A stretch of DNA of 64,000 bases from Gordonia terrae. Lineage in GTDB: Bacteria; Actinomycetota; Actinomycetes; Mycobacteriales; Mycobacteriaceae. Below the pieces are notes generated by a model. It did no database searches. It worked only from the letters and a program-made list of their open reading frames with translations, and was not told where the DNA came from. Below are positions 1 to 9,215 of the stretch, piece by piece. The stretch spans positions 4,402,001 to 4,466,000 of the forward strand of contig NZ_CP016594.1 in NCBI RefSeq assembly GCF_001698225.1, given 5' to 3'. How positions within the stretch are numbered: position 1 is the stretch's first letter; each line of letters starts with the position of its first letter. The position numbers and the translations under genes are program-made.

Positions 1-336
1 ATCACCGCCGCCGCGGCGGCGCGACTCGTCGCCCTCTACACGCGTGACGTCCCGGCGGACCATCCCCGCCTCGAGCTCGAGTTCACTCCCGCCGGGCAGT
101 TGCCACCGTTCCTCATCCAGACCGGCGGGGCGGAGATGCTCAGCGCGGACGCCCGTCACCTCCACGAGCGACTCCGGACGCACGGCGGCGACAGCCGGCT
201 GGAGGTGTGGCCGGGCATGATGCACGTCTTCCAGGCCCTTCCCCGATTGGGCCCCGAAGCCGACGCCGCGCTCCACCGGGTCGCCGACTTCCTCGCCGAT
301 GTCGACCGACTGCACACCGTGTCGGAGGTGTCATGA
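1..336 (+). CDS. alpha/beta hydrolase (HSL/esterase type), C-terminal part
   Basis: The gene enters from the left edge, so only about 111 C-terminal residues are visible. The reading frame is open from base 1. The fragment has the ending typical of hormone-sensitive-lipase-like hydrolases: a TGGAEML segment where the acidic triad residue normally lies, then PGMMHVF, which would carry the catalytic histidine. The nucleophile elbow and oxyanion region lie outside the window. The stop overlaps the ATG of the next gene (ATGA), so the two are probably translationally coupled and belong to the same oxidative cassette. Substrate unknown. Confidence 0.7.
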   Translation: MTAAAAARLVALYTRDVPADHPRLELEFTPAGQLPPFLIQTGGAEMLSADARHLHERLRTHGGDSRLEVWPGMMHVFQALPRLGPEADAALHRVADFLADVDRLHTVSEVS

Positions 337-1193
337 TCCCGGTCGTGGACAGCCTCCGACGGCGACTCCTGCGTGACCCCGTGTCGATCGGCTCACGCGC
401 GATCGTCACCGGCGCGGGCAGCGGAATCGGTCGGGCCTTCGCCCTGGAACTCGCACGACGCGGCGGCGAGGTGATCTGCGCCGACATCGATCCCGAGCGA
501 GCCGTGGCGACCGTGTCACTGATCGAAGGCCGGACCGGCCGCCCCGCACATCCCTTCACCTGCGACGTGGCCGACCGAACGGCAGTCGAGTCCCTCGCCG
601 CGTTCGCCGTCGAGACCTTCGATGGTCCTCCCGATCTCGTCATCAACAACGCCGGGGTCGGGATCGGCGGCCGCCCGGTCGGCGACATCGGGTTCGACGA
701 CTGGTCGTGGGCCCTGGGGATCAACCTCTGGGGCGTCGTCCACGGTTGCGAACTCTTCGCGCCGATGCTCCGGGAAGCCGGCCGGGGAGGCATCATCAAC
801 GTCGCCTCGGCGGCCGGATTCGCCGCGGCCCCGGTCATGGCGCCGTACAACGTGTCGAAGGCGGCCGTCGTCTCGCTGAGCGAGACACTCGCAGCCGAAA
901 TGGCGCACTCGGGGGTCGGCGTGACGGTCCTGTGCCCGACGTTCGTGAAGACCAACGTCGCCCAGGACGGTCGGATCACCTCCGAGGCACGCACTCTCGC
1001 CGCGAACCTGATGCGCTGGACGGGTATCTCACCAGACGGCGTCGCCTCGGCGACGCTCGACGCGCACGATCTCGGTCGCCTCTACGTCGTGCCCCAGGTC
1101 GACGCCCGGGTGATCTGGCACCTCAAGCGACACTTCCCGGCCTCCTACGTCCGGGGCCTGGGACTGCTCAACCGGCTCCTCCCATCGTCCTGA
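333..1193 (+). CDS. short-chain dehydrogenase/reductase
   Basis: A 286-residue classical SDR. The Rossmann motif TGAGSGIG lies near residue 28, NNAG near residue 104, and the catalytic Ser and YxxxK are seen in NVASAAG and YNVSK. A C-terminal extension of roughly 40 residues, rich in Arg and Leu, is typical of SDRs annotated near monooxygenases in mycolic-acid bacteria. The ATG at 333 overlaps the upstream stop; a longer in-frame reading exists but would overlap the hydrolase heavily. It lies with a diiron protein and a flavin monooxygenase, so it may oxidise or reduce the same alcohol/ketone substrate (inference). Confidence 0.88.
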   Translation: MIPVVDSLRRRLLRDPVSIGSRAIVTGAGSGIGRAFALELARRGGEVICADIDPERAVATVSLIEGRTGRPAHPFTCDVADRTAVESLAAFAVETFDGPPDLVINNAGVGIGGRPVGDIGFDDWSWALGINLWGVVHGCELFAPMLREAGRGGIINVASAAGFAAAPVMAPYNVSKAAVVSLSETLAAEMAHSGVGVTVLCPTFVKTNVAQDGRITSEARTLAANLMRWTGISPDGVASATLDAHDLGRLYVVPQVDARVIWHLKRHFPASYVRGLGLLNRLLPSS

Positions 1194-1233
1194 CCCCGGC
1201 GCCATCCACCCGACCTGACCCGAAAGGACCGTC

Positions 1234-2157
1234 ATGGCCATCGACCTCGACAACATGCTCCAGAAGATCAAGGACCGCCAGTGGGCACTGGCCGACATCG
1301 ACTGGGATGCACCGGGTGCCGAACTCATCGAGCCGGACCTGCACGCCAAGCTCAAACCGTTCATGAGTGACCTCATGTGGATCGAGAACGTCGGCGCGCG
1401 GGGCTTCGCTGCCATGGCGAAGAAGGCGCCGACGCCGACTCTCAAGAGCATCTACGAGCACTTCCACGCCGAGGAACAGAAGCATGCCAATGCCGAACTG
1501 GCGCTGATGCGCCGGTGGGGGATGTTGGACGGTGATGAGATCCCGTCACCGAATGTGAATGTGCAGCTTGTCATCAACTGGCTCGACCGGCACTCCGACG
1601 ACATGTCCCTGTCCTTCCTGGGGACCGTGATCCCGATGCTCGAGGTCGCGCTCGACGGTGCGCTGATCAAGTTCATCACCGACGAGGTGAAGGACCCGGT
1701 GGCCCAGGAGGTGTTCAAGCGGATCAACTCCGACGAGTCGCGACACCTCGCGGTCGACTTCGAGGTGATGGAGATCCTCGGACATGCGGGGATACGCAAG
1801 CGGACGATCGACTTCGTCGGCGGATGGGTCAAGCCGACCTTCCTGATCGGCGCGCTCAGTTACGTTCCGCTCCTGAACAAGATGCGCGACAACATCGTCG
1901 CGATGGGCGTCGACGAGGAACGGCTGTACAGCGCGATGAAGCGTTACCGGGCGGTGGGCGAACGTAGTGAGTACGTACGGCGCCTCCCGATGTTCCAGGT
2001 GGTCGCGTACCACGGTGCGGCGGTGATCAATCGAGGCAATGTGCCCTACCACCTGTTCGCCGACTCGATGGTGAAGCTCACCGATCGCATCCCGTTCGGT
2101 CTCGTCCACCGAACGCCCACGTGGTCTCAGGAACTCACCTATGAGCCGACGGCCTGA
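1234..2157 (+). CDS. ferritin-like diiron protein (metal-dependent hydrolase/oxygenase family)
   Basis: A 307-residue helical protein with two diiron-type signatures: HAEEQKH near residue 75 and SDESRH near residue 168, each paired with an earlier Glu on a helix. This pattern fits the PF10118-like or AurF-like group of ferritin-fold proteins, whose members bind two metals and in some cases act as oxygenases. A GAAAGGACC ribosome-binding site precedes the ATG. It overlaps the downstream flavin monooxygenase by 17 bases. The exact reaction cannot be read from sequence; hydrolase and oxygenase labels are both in use for relatives. Confidence 0.7.
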   Translation: MAIDLDNMLQKIKDRQWALADIDWDAPGAELIEPDLHAKLKPFMSDLMWIENVGARGFAAMAKKAPTPTLKSIYEHFHAEEQKHANAELALMRRWGMLDGDEIPSPNVNVQLVINWLDRHSDDMSLSFLGTVIPMLEVALDGALIKFITDEVKDPVAQEVFKRINSDESRHLAVDFEVMEILGHAGIRKRTIDFVGGWVKPTFLIGALSYVPLLNKMRDNIVAMGVDEERLYSAMKRYRAVGERSEYVRRLPMFQVVAYHGAAVINRGNVPYHLFADSMVKLTDRIPFGLVHRTPTWSQELTYEPTA

Positions 2158-3661
2158 GGGGGTGGCCGTGCACACCTCGGTGGCGATCATCGGTGCCGGC
2201 TTCGCGGGCATCGGGGCGGCGATCCGTCTCCGCGATCGCGGCATCGACGACTTCGTGATCTTCGAACGCGACGACCGGGCCGGCGGTACCTGGCGCGACA
2301 ACACCTACCCGGGGGCCGCATGCGACATCCCGTCGCGTCTGTACTCCTACAGCTTCGCACCCAATCCGGAGTGGTCACACACCTACTCGCGGAGTGCCGA
2401 GATCCTCGACTACATCCGCTCGATGGTCGACGACTCCGGGATCGGCCCACACATCCGGTTCGGCCACACGGTGTCGGGCCTGGAGTACAGCGCCGACGAG
2501 GGACTGTGGACCCTCACCTTCGGTGAGGGGTACGAACCGGTGCGGGCGCGCGCCGTCGTCCTCGCCTCCGGACCGCTCGCGAACGCCTCGTTCCCCGACA
2601 TCCCCGGTATCGAGGACTATGCGGGACACAAGATCCACAGCGCGCGTTGGGATCACGACTATGATTTCGTGGGTAAGAAGGTCGCTGTCGTGGGCACCGG
2701 GGCCAGCGCGGTGCAGATCGTGCCGGAACTGGTGGAGCAGGCCGCGTCGGTGAAGGTCTTCCAGCGCACTCCCGGCTGGGTGCTGCCCCGCGCCGACGTC
2801 CGGACCCGAGAGGCCACCAAACGGCTGTATCGATCGGTGCCGGGAGCGCAGCGCCTCGCACGATCGCTCTGGTTCTGGGGTCACGAGACGGTGGCTCTGG
2901 GCGTCGTCTGGAACACTCCCCTGACCCGCGTCGTCGAGGCGGTGAGCAAGTTGCACCTGCGGTCTCAAGTCGACGACCCGTGGCTTCGCAGGCAACTCAC
3001 CCCCGACTTCGCCGCGGGCTGCAAGCGCCTGCTCATGACCAGCGACTACTACCCCGCCCTGCAACGACCGAACTGCACACTGGTCACCTGGCCGATCGCC
3101 CGTATCGCCGAACGCGGCATCCGCACCGTCGAAGGTGTTGAGCACCAGTTCGATTGCATCGTCTTCGCGACCGGATTCGACGTGTCCAAGAACGGGACGC
3201 CGATCCCGATCACCGGCCTAGACGGTCGGGACCTGGCGTCGGAGTGGGGGCGGGGCGCGTTCGCCTACCGCAGCGTCGCGGTGTCCGGCTATCCCAACCT
3301 GTTCTTCACCTTCGGACCCAACTCCGGTCCCGGCCACAGCTCCGCCCTGGTCTACATGGAGGCACAGATCGACTACATCACCGACGCCATCGGCCGGCTT
3401 CTGGACAACGGGTGGAAGGCGCTCGACGTACGCGCCGAGGCGCAGGAGCGGTACAACCGGGACATCCAGCGCCGGCTGACCTCGACCACGTGGAACTCGG
3501 GCTGTCAGAGCTGGTACCTGACCGAGGACGGGTTCAACGCGACGATGTACCCCGGATTCGCGACCCAGTACGTCGGCCAGCTCCGCCGCGTCGAGCTGCG
3601 TGATTACCGGATTCTCGTCCACCAGCGGACTCGGACTCCGTCCGCCGCAGCGTTACAGTGA
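2141..3661 (+). CDS. flavin-containing (Baeyer-Villiger type) monooxygenase
   Basis: A 506-residue class B flavoprotein. The FAD-binding GAGFAG is close to the N-terminus, GGTWRDNTYPG follows (the usual FAD/NADPH contact), and a second Rossmann motif, GTGASA, lies near residue 186. The linker GHKIHSARWDHDYD occupies the place of the Baeyer-Villiger fingerprint in diverged form. ATGFD and GPNSGPGHSS near the C-terminus are typical of this family. Substrates are usually ketones or steroids, using NADPH and O2. A GTG at 2168, preceded by GAGGGG, is an alternative start that would remove nine residues and most of the overlap with the upstream gene. Confidence 0.88.
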   Translation: MSRRPEGVAVHTSVAIIGAGFAGIGAAIRLRDRGIDDFVIFERDDRAGGTWRDNTYPGAACDIPSRLYSYSFAPNPEWSHTYSRSAEILDYIRSMVDDSGIGPHIRFGHTVSGLEYSADEGLWTLTFGEGYEPVRARAVVLASGPLANASFPDIPGIEDYAGHKIHSARWDHDYDFVGKKVAVVGTGASAVQIVPELVEQAASVKVFQRTPGWVLPRADVRTREATKRLYRSVPGAQRLARSLWFWGHETVALGVVWNTPLTRVVEAVSKLHLRSQVDDPWLRRQLTPDFAAGCKRLLMTSDYYPALQRPNCTLVTWPIARIAERGIRTVEGVEHQFDCIVFATGFDVSKNGTPIPITGLDGRDLASEWGRGAFAYRSVAVSGYPNLFFTFGPNSGPGHSSALVYMEAQIDYITDAIGRLLDNGWKALDVRAEAQERYNRDIQRRLTSTTWNSGCQSWYLTEDGFNATMYPGFATQYVGQLRRVELRDYRILVHQRTRTPSAAALQ

Positions 3662-3665
3662 GGGG

Positions 3666-4424
3666 ATGACCGAGTACCGGATCGACGACCTGGCGCGCGT
3701 GTCCGGAACGACGACCCGGAACATCCGCGGCTACCAGGAACGGGGGCTGCTCCCCCAGCCGCTCCGCCGTGGGCGCGTCGCGATCTACACCGAGAAGCAC
3801 CTCCGCAATCTCCGGGCGATCAACAAACTGCTCGGCAGCGGCTTCACGCTCAAGCACATCGCCACGTTCATGACGAATCCGGGCGCTCGGATCGGGGATG
3901 CGTTGGAGCTCAACGAAATCCTCGACGAGCACTGGTCGAGTACATCGCGTCCGGAGATCACTCGCTCCGAACTCGACGACCGGTTCGGTCTGCTGGACGA
4001 GCCCCAGGTAGCGGCACTCGTGCAGGCCGGGGTGATCGCCGAGACCGGGCGCGACGGGGTGTACGAGGCCGTCGATCAGCGCATCATCGGGAACCTGGCC
4101 AAGCTCGTACGACGGGGCGTGCAGATCTCCGCGCTGGCCGACGTCCACGAGCGGTTCACCGCGAAGATCAACGAAGCCGCCGAGATCCTGCTCGCTGCCG
4201 CGCACGACGAGGTGGACCGGCGCAAGGGCCCGGGCTGGCTGCCGGAGAACGACGACGACGTCGCCTGGGCGGTGAACCTGTTGGGGATGATGCGCCGGGT
4301 CGGGACCGAGAACGCGCACGCCGCACTCGACCGCGCCCTCGACACGGCGCTGGACCGGGAACTCTCGGCCCACCAGAGCGCCGTCGACGAACGCACGGAC
4401 GCCGACGCACCGCAGCCGGACTGA
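3666..4424 (+). CDS. MerR family transcriptional regulator
   Basis: A 252-residue protein. The N-terminal winged helix-turn-helix reads YRIDDLARVSGTTTRNIRGYQERGLL, the standard MerR DNA-binding pattern, followed by a helix with LRNLRAINKLLGSGFTLKHI. The long C-terminal part (about residues 85-240) is helical with no cysteine cluster, so metal sensing is unlikely and a hydrophobic effector is more plausible. The ATG at 3666 has AGGGG just upstream and lies 5 bases after the monooxygenase stop, so it probably belongs to that operon and regulates it (inference). Confidence 0.85.
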   Translation: MTEYRIDDLARVSGTTTRNIRGYQERGLLPQPLRRGRVAIYTEKHLRNLRAINKLLGSGFTLKHIATFMTNPGARIGDALELNEILDEHWSSTSRPEITRSELDDRFGLLDEPQVAALVQAGVIAETGRDGVYEAVDQRIIGNLAKLVRRGVQISALADVHERFTAKINEAAEILLAAAHDEVDRRKGPGWLPENDDDVAWAVNLLGMMRRVGTENAHAALDRALDTALDRELSAHQSAVDERTDADAPQPD

Positions 4425-4440
4425 GTTCCGGCCCCGCACC

Positions 4441-5097
4441 TCAGCGCGACACGGTGTGCCGCCCCGGAAGCACGACGAGGGACGCGAGGAAGAAGCAGAT
4501 TGCACCGACGAAGGTGCCGGACGTGGCAGCTACGGCGTCGGCGGTGACGCCACCCTTGGTCACGAACGCCCCGACCGCGGACACCCCGAATGCGACACAT
4601 CCGATCCAGTTGACCAGCACCGACCACCAGTCACGATCACGGAGGTCCCACCGACGGCCGGTGGCGCGGGCGTACCCGGCGAAGGCAACCGCACCGCTGA
4701 TCAGGAAGGCGATCGAACCGCCGGCGTCAGGGGTCCAGACGAGGTGACGGTCGCCCCAGATCGTGTGTGCCACAAGCGCCCCCGTGGTCGACACGTTGAA
4801 GAGGATCGTACCCACCGATTGCGTTGCGGCGCTCAACCATTCGGCTCGGATCACCGAACCGGGCGCCGAGGACCGCAGCTCGGTCACGGTTCCGCTGCGA
4901 ACCAGCTGGATGACACCGGCACCGGTGAAGAACCATGCGCCGACGAAATAGCAGCCGTTGGCGAACCCGGCACCCACCAGATGCGCCAGCCCGGGGGCCG
5001 AACCCAGCGCGAACAGCGCCGAGCCGATCATGAACCCCCAGCACTGCTTGCGCAGCGTCGGCGTCAGGAGCGCATTCCGCCGCTCATGCGGTGACAT
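4441..5097 (-). CDS. six-helix membrane protein, unknown function
   Basis: A 218-residue protein with about six hydrophobic segments (roughly residues 15-35, 43-65, 85-105, 120-140, 155-175 and 185-210) and an RRWDLRDRDWW loop between the fourth and fifth. The ATG at 5097 overlaps the end of the upstream PPOX-fold gene by 14 bases, indicating coupling. Longer in-frame extensions are Arg/Ser/Pro-rich and not credible. No catalytic motif is recognised. It converges on the MerR gene with only 16 bases between the stops. Confidence 0.7.
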   Translation of the reverse strand: MSPHERRNALLTPTLRKQCWGFMIGSALFALGSAPGLAHLVGAGFANGCYFVGAWFFTGAGVIQLVRSGTVTELRSSAPGSVIRAEWLSAATQSVGTILFNVSTTGALVAHTIWGDRHLVWTPDAGGSIAFLISGAVAFAGYARATGRRWDLRDRDWWSVLVNWIGCVAFGVSAVGAFVTKGGVTADAVAATSGTFVGAICFFLASLVVLPGRHTVSR

Positions 5098-5521
5098 CGA
5101 GGCTCGCGATGACCTTGATCGGGTCGATCCAGATCGCCAGCTCGCCGGGCACCCCGTTGCGGGCCCCGAATTCCTCGGCGCGGTCGGCGCCCATGTACCG
5201 GGCCCCGCACAGCGAGGCGATGCGACGTACCTCGTCGAGGTCCTCGGTGATGCGGGCGCTGCCCTGCACCTGCACGAACCCGAAGGGCGGTTCGGGCAGG
5301 TCAACCGACATCACGACCCGTGAATCGCGAAGCAGCGCACGACCTTTGGCGGTGGTGGCGCCGGTGTTGAAGGCAATCCGATCACCGTCGAGCACGAACC
5401 ACACCGGAACGACGAGGGGTCGTCCGTCGGCGGCGAGATATCCGAGATGACCGGTTTTCGTGCCGCCGGTGAGGAAATCGCGGACGGCCGGATCGGACAG
5501 CGAGGACGCAGGCATGCTCAC
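5084..5521 (-). CDS. PPOX-class (pyridoxamine 5'-phosphate oxidase fold) flavin/F420-binding protein
   Basis: A 145-residue split-barrel protein. GHLGYLAADGRPLVVPVWFVLDG, RIAFNT and the later VQVQGSARI strand match small actinobacterial PPOX-fold proteins that bind FMN or F420 and often act as reductases or oxidoreductases of unknown substrate. It lies 51 bases downstream of mftG on the same strand and overlaps the membrane protein gene that follows, so the mycofactocin E-F-G transcript may continue through it. Cofactor choice cannot be decided from sequence. Confidence 0.8.
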   Translation of the reverse strand: MSMPASSLSDPAVRDFLTGGTKTGHLGYLAADGRPLVVPVWFVLDGDRIAFNTGATTAKGRALLRDSRVVMSVDLPEPPFGFVQVQGSARITEDLDEVRRIASLCGARYMGADRAEEFGARNGVPGELAIWIDPIKVIASLDVTA

Positions 5522-5572
5522 AGACTAGAGAGACCCGGCCCGGACCGCGAGCGTTCCGGGGGGTAGTCCGAC

Positions 5573-6922
5573 TCACCGTTGTGCGAGTACCGTGCCGATG
5601 CGGCTCGCCATCATCATGATGGTCGCGTGCGGACCGCTGCGGCCGCTACCGGGCAGAATGGACCCGTCGACGATTCGCAGGCCGCGGGTCCCGGATACGC
5701 CGCCGAGCCAATCGGTCCGGATTCCCATCGGCACGGTCCCCCACGCATGCTGGGAGAACCCGGCCCGATCGGCGATCCGGACGCTACCCGGTACGACGAC
5801 GTCGGTGAACTCCGGCGACCGCAGCATCTCCACGACACCCGCGGCGGCCGTCCTCAGCGAGGCCGCGGTGTCCGGGTCGGGCTCGACGAACTCCATCCGT
5901 ACACGCGAGTGATCCGCGACGATTCGCACCGGCGAGTGCCGCATCGCGGTCACCTCGACAATCGGCCCGCTGACGGGCAGACCGTGAATATAGGAAGCGA
6001 AATCGTCTCGGTAACAACGAATCTCGAGTCCGTTCTCGGTGTGCAGCACAGTCGGCAGCACCATGCCGGCGTCGGCCGGTGACCGCCTCGAGTACGACAC
6101 CGCGAGGCCCCGGTGTTCCCCGGCCGTCAACGACCTCACATCCGAGCGACCCCGTGCGCCCGATCCCGGCAGGCCCGGTACTTCCGACCGGAGCAGGATT
6201 CCCGCGGTCCCGAGCGTGCCCGCGGCGAGGATCACCTCCCCCGCCCTCACGCTCAGCGACCCCGCACGCACGCCCGTGACCGTCGGACCCCGAACCGTGT
6301 CGAGGCGGTCGACCACCCGCCCGGTCAGCACCCTGAGGTTGGGACGCGAGAGCGCGGGGACGAGGTAGGCGTCGGCTGCGGATCGGCGCGCTACTCCGCT
6401 CCGGTTGGTCAACACCCGGTTGAGCCCGACCACCGGCCACCGCTGCGCGATCGGGCGCACCGGCGCACGTTCCGACCAGTAGCGTTCGAAAGCGCGTCCG
6501 GCGTCGCCGAGTTCGTCGTCGGCCACGGGTTCGACACCCATGGTGCCCGCGGGCGCGTCCAGTTCGTCATAGGCGTCGGCGATGGCGTCGGGCTCCCACC
6601 CGGCAGGCCACGACCCGAAGTCGTCTCGATGCCACCTCAGGAAGTACCCGCCGTTCACCGCCGACGAGCCGCCGAGTGCCGAACCGCGGGCCGCGTACAC
6701 CCCCAGATCGGTGGCGTGCCGGACGGCGTGCGGCGCAGCGTCGTCGATCGGCAGTCGCCGAAGGTCCAGGTCGGCCGGCGTGGGCAACCCCGCGGGCCCC
6801 CGCTCGAGCAGTACGACCGTGCGCTCCGGCTCCCGCGAGAGCCTCTCCGCGAGCACACACCCGGCACTGCCGGCACCGACGATGACAACGTCTGCGGTGA
6901 GCGACCGATCGGCCGCCGTCAT
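5573..6922 (-). CDS. mftG: mycofactocin-system GMC oxidoreductase
   Basis: A 449-residue glucose-methanol-choline family flavoprotein. The ADP-binding motif GAGSAGCVLAERLS is near residue 17, GSALGGSSAVNGG near residue 80, and the C-terminal SQHAWGTVPMG and GPHATIMMMA carry the GMC His/active-site region. Its place directly behind mftE and mftF identifies it as MftG, the family thought to link reduced mycofactocin to downstream electron acceptors. The ATG at 6922 overlaps the mftF stop by four bases; longer readings would run into mftF. It is followed on the same strand by a PPOX-fold gene. Confidence 0.9.
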   Translation of the reverse strand: MTAADRSLTADVVIVGAGSAGCVLAERLSREPERTVVLLERGPAGLPTPADLDLRRLPIDDAAPHAVRHATDLGVYAARGSALGGSSAVNGGYFLRWHRDDFGSWPAGWEPDAIADAYDELDAPAGTMGVEPVADDELGDAGRAFERYWSERAPVRPIAQRWPVVGLNRVLTNRSGVARRSAADAYLVPALSRPNLRVLTGRVVDRLDTVRGPTVTGVRAGSLSVRAGEVILAAGTLGTAGILLRSEVPGLPGSGARGRSDVRSLTAGEHRGLAVSYSRRSPADAGMVLPTVLHTENGLEIRCYRDDFASYIHGLPVSGPIVEVTAMRHSPVRIVADHSRVRMEFVEPDPDTAASLRTAAAGVVEMLRSPEFTDVVVPGSVRIADRAGFSQHAWGTVPMGIRTDWLGGVSGTRGLRIVDGSILPGSGRSGPHATIMMMASRIGTVLAQR

Positions 6923-8463
6923 CGAGAGATGACCGGGCGCAATGCTTCCGGGTCTCGATGGGCGATGACTCCCTGCCACAGCCCGGCACCGTAGGCCAGA
7001 TCGTCGAGGCGGTGCATGAGGATGTAGCGCAACGGCCCGAGCGTGGGTGGGCTGGTCGGATCGGCGAGCAGGTCCCGAACCCAGGACACCACCCCCTCGA
7101 CGATCGCCACCTGCACGGCGAGGGTGCGGAACCGCTTCGACACCAGCGCGAGCAGCAACGCCACCGGCCAATAGTGGCGGCAGATCGCATCGGCGGCCTG
7201 CAGCAACCCGAACCCGGCGGCCCGCCCGGTCATCTGCGCGGACACCAGGGGCGCCGAGGGCAGGTCACCGAGCCGGCGGCGCATCCGCACCGCGAGGTGG
7301 GTGAGGATGATCATCGCCAGCGCAGCACCGAAACGGGTCCGCGACAGCAGCGCGACCACCGCGGCCGCCATCGGCACCGACATCTTCATCGGTGCCGCAC
7401 GGTCGCCGTGGCGGGAGGCCAGGTGCGCCGCGCCGGTGCCGTAGAAGCACCGTCGCGAGAGCACCGACCGCAGATCCGTGCGGTGTTCGTGGGCGACGCG
7501 CGCGACCGGGTCGTAGCGGATCCGCCATCCCTCCGCGTGCATCCGCCAGCATGCGTCGACGTCCTCGGCCACCCGCAGCGACTCGTCGAATCCGCAGAAT
7601 GCATTGCGCCGCACGACCATCGCGGCACTGGGCACGTACGGCGTCCGGGTGGACGGCGCCACCGCGGACTCCTCGGGACCCATGTCCAGTGACGACCAGC
7701 CGTTCTCGTAGCGCTCGGCCAGCGATGTCGTCATGGCGTCGTCGTCGGATCGCAGCCCGACGATCCGCGGCGCGACGAGTCCCACGGTCGGATCGGAGAA
7801 GTGCGTGAGCAAGATCGTGAGCCAGTCCGGGTCGGGTACGACGTCGGAGTCGAGGAAGGCGACGAAATCGGTCGTCGCCGCCGCCGCTCCCGCGTTGCGC
7901 GCCGCCGACGGGCCGCGATTGTCGTCGAAGCGCAGGACCCGGGCGGTCGGGCGATCCGCCTCGATCGGCGTCGCGGAGCCGTCGTCGACGACGATGACCG
8001 CCAACCCGGCGAGGGCCTCGAGGAGGCGGTCGACACCGTCCTGGTTGTCGCGCACCGGGACGACCACCGTGACATCTTCCGGTTGCGGGCCGAACATCGG
8101 CCGCGGATTGGCGATCCCCGCGTCCAGCAGTGCGCGCGCGAGACGCCGGGTCACGTTGTCGCACACCTCGATTCGTCCATCCTCGGAAGTCATCCCGAGC
8201 GCGGTGTCGGACATGCGCAGCAGGCGCGTCGGCGATCCGCCGACGAGGTAGCGGAAGTCGCCGGCCTTCGCGCATCGCAGGTCGATCTGCACCTGGAACC
8301 CGTCCGGCAGACCGGTGTGCGTTCCCGTCGATGCGTCCGCCGCCGGCTCGCCCTCACGATCCGCGGAGTCGGAGTCGGAGTCGCCCCGAGCTGCGGCGCC
8401 CTCCGCGCTCCCATCCTGGTTCTCGGCACAGCGACGTGGAGCCGAGTCGTCGAGGGCGGTCAT
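6919..8463 (-). CDS. mftF: mycofactocin glycosyltransferase
   Basis: A 514-residue membrane-associated family 2 glycosyltransferase. The GT2 core has VIVVDDGSATP near residue 150, FLDSD near residue 195 and EDVDACWRMHAEGW near residue 290. Several hydrophobic stretches follow in the C-terminal third. MftF adds beta-1,4-glucose units to premycofactocin. The first 45 or so residues are Ser/Asp/Glu-rich and poorly conserved in appearance. Start at 8463 overlaps the mftE stop by four bases, and the gene stop overlaps the mftG start likewise, giving a tightly coupled E-F-G unit. Confidence 0.93.
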   Translation of the reverse strand: MTALDDSAPRRCAENQDGSAEGAAARGDSDSDSADREGEPAADASTGTHTGLPDGFQVQIDLRCAKAGDFRYLVGGSPTRLLRMSDTALGMTSEDGRIEVCDNVTRRLARALLDAGIANPRPMFGPQPEDVTVVVPVRDNQDGVDRLLEALAGLAVIVVDDGSATPIEADRPTARVLRFDDNRGPSAARNAGAAAATTDFVAFLDSDVVPDPDWLTILLTHFSDPTVGLVAPRIVGLRSDDDAMTTSLAERYENGWSSLDMGPEESAVAPSTRTPYVPSAAMVVRRNAFCGFDESLRVAEDVDACWRMHAEGWRIRYDPVARVAHEHRTDLRSVLSRRCFYGTGAAHLASRHGDRAAPMKMSVPMAAAVVALLSRTRFGAALAMIILTHLAVRMRRRLGDLPSAPLVSAQMTGRAAGFGLLQAADAICRHYWPVALLLALVSKRFRTLAVQVAIVEGVVSWVRDLLADPTSPPTLGPLRYILMHRLDDLAYGAGLWQGVIAHRDPEALRPVISR

Positions 8464-9170
8464 CCCAGACGCCCCAGATCGTCGATCTGCCACGAGTCGA
8501 GCGCGGCGCACAGCCGATCGGTGACGTCGCCGACCATGCCTGCACCGTCGTCGGGGTTCGCGCCGTCCGGATCGCCGAGGACGCCGTTGGGACTCACCGC
8601 GGCGACGCCGCCCGATCTCATCGCACCGAGCAGCGCGCCCACCGGCTCCCGATTGCCCGCGACTGCGCGCGAGGGATCGACGACCGACGGCGAAACATGC
8701 AGCAGCACAGATGTTTCGGTGAACCCGGCGTGCGCATCGGCCCCGTCGAACGCGCACGGGAACCAGGCGACGTCCCGGCCCTCGTAGCGCAGTCGGGTCA
8801 CCGCCTCGATCAGCGTCCTGGTGTTTCCGCCGTGCCCGTTGACGAACACCACGCGTGCCGCCCACCGGCATGCACTGCGGCCGTATTCGACGAGCAGGCC
8901 GCGCAGCGCCTCGTGCCCGATCGAGATGGTGCCGGCGAAGCCCTCGTGTTCACCACTGGCGCCGTAGTTGAGGTCCGGGGCCCGCAGGAGTCCGGAAGCC
9001 TCCGATCGTCCGCACACGCGCTCGGCGATCGCCGCCGCGATGCGCGTATCGGTGTCGAGCGGGAGGTGCGGACCGTGTTGTTCGACCGAGCCGAGAGGCA
9101 CCAGCAGGGTGATCACCTGCCCGTCGAGGTCTGGCCAGTTGCACTGCCCCAACATCGATGGCCCTGTCAT
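8460..9170 (-). CDS. mftE: mycofactocin precursor peptide peptidase (creatininase family)
   Basis: A 236-residue creatininase-fold metallopeptidase. LGSVEQHGPHLPLDTD near residue 30 and NGHGGN near residue 118 provide the metal ligands and catalytic residues of the family. MftE releases the modified C-terminal Val-Tyr dipeptide (AHDP) from MftA after MftC action. The ATG at 9170 gives the usual family length; the upstream extension is cysteine- and serine-rich and unlike any creatininase. The gene is separated from mftD by an SDR and by an oppositely oriented racemase gene, so it needs a promoter of its own in the 9171-9352 gap. Confidence 0.93.
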   Translation of the reverse strand: MTGPSMLGQCNWPDLDGQVITLLVPLGSVEQHGPHLPLDTDTRIAAAIAERVCGRSEASGLLRAPDLNYGASGEHEGFAGTISIGHEALRGLLVEYGRSACRWAARVVFVNGHGGNTRTLIEAVTRLRYEGRDVAWFPCAFDGADAHAGFTETSVLLHVSPSVVDPSRAVAGNREPVGALLGAMRSGGVAAVSPNGVLGDPDGANPDDGAGMVGDVTDRLCAALDSWQIDDLGRLG

Positions 9171-9215
9171 TCGACCAATGCTAGCGATGGTGCTTGCGAG
9201 TGTGTCGGTCTCGCC

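Noticed and set aside
140..994. Long minus-strand reading frame opposite the first SDR
   Set aside because: Arg/Ser/Pro-rich translation typical of antisense frames in GC-rich DNA; the plus-strand frame has a full SDR signature.
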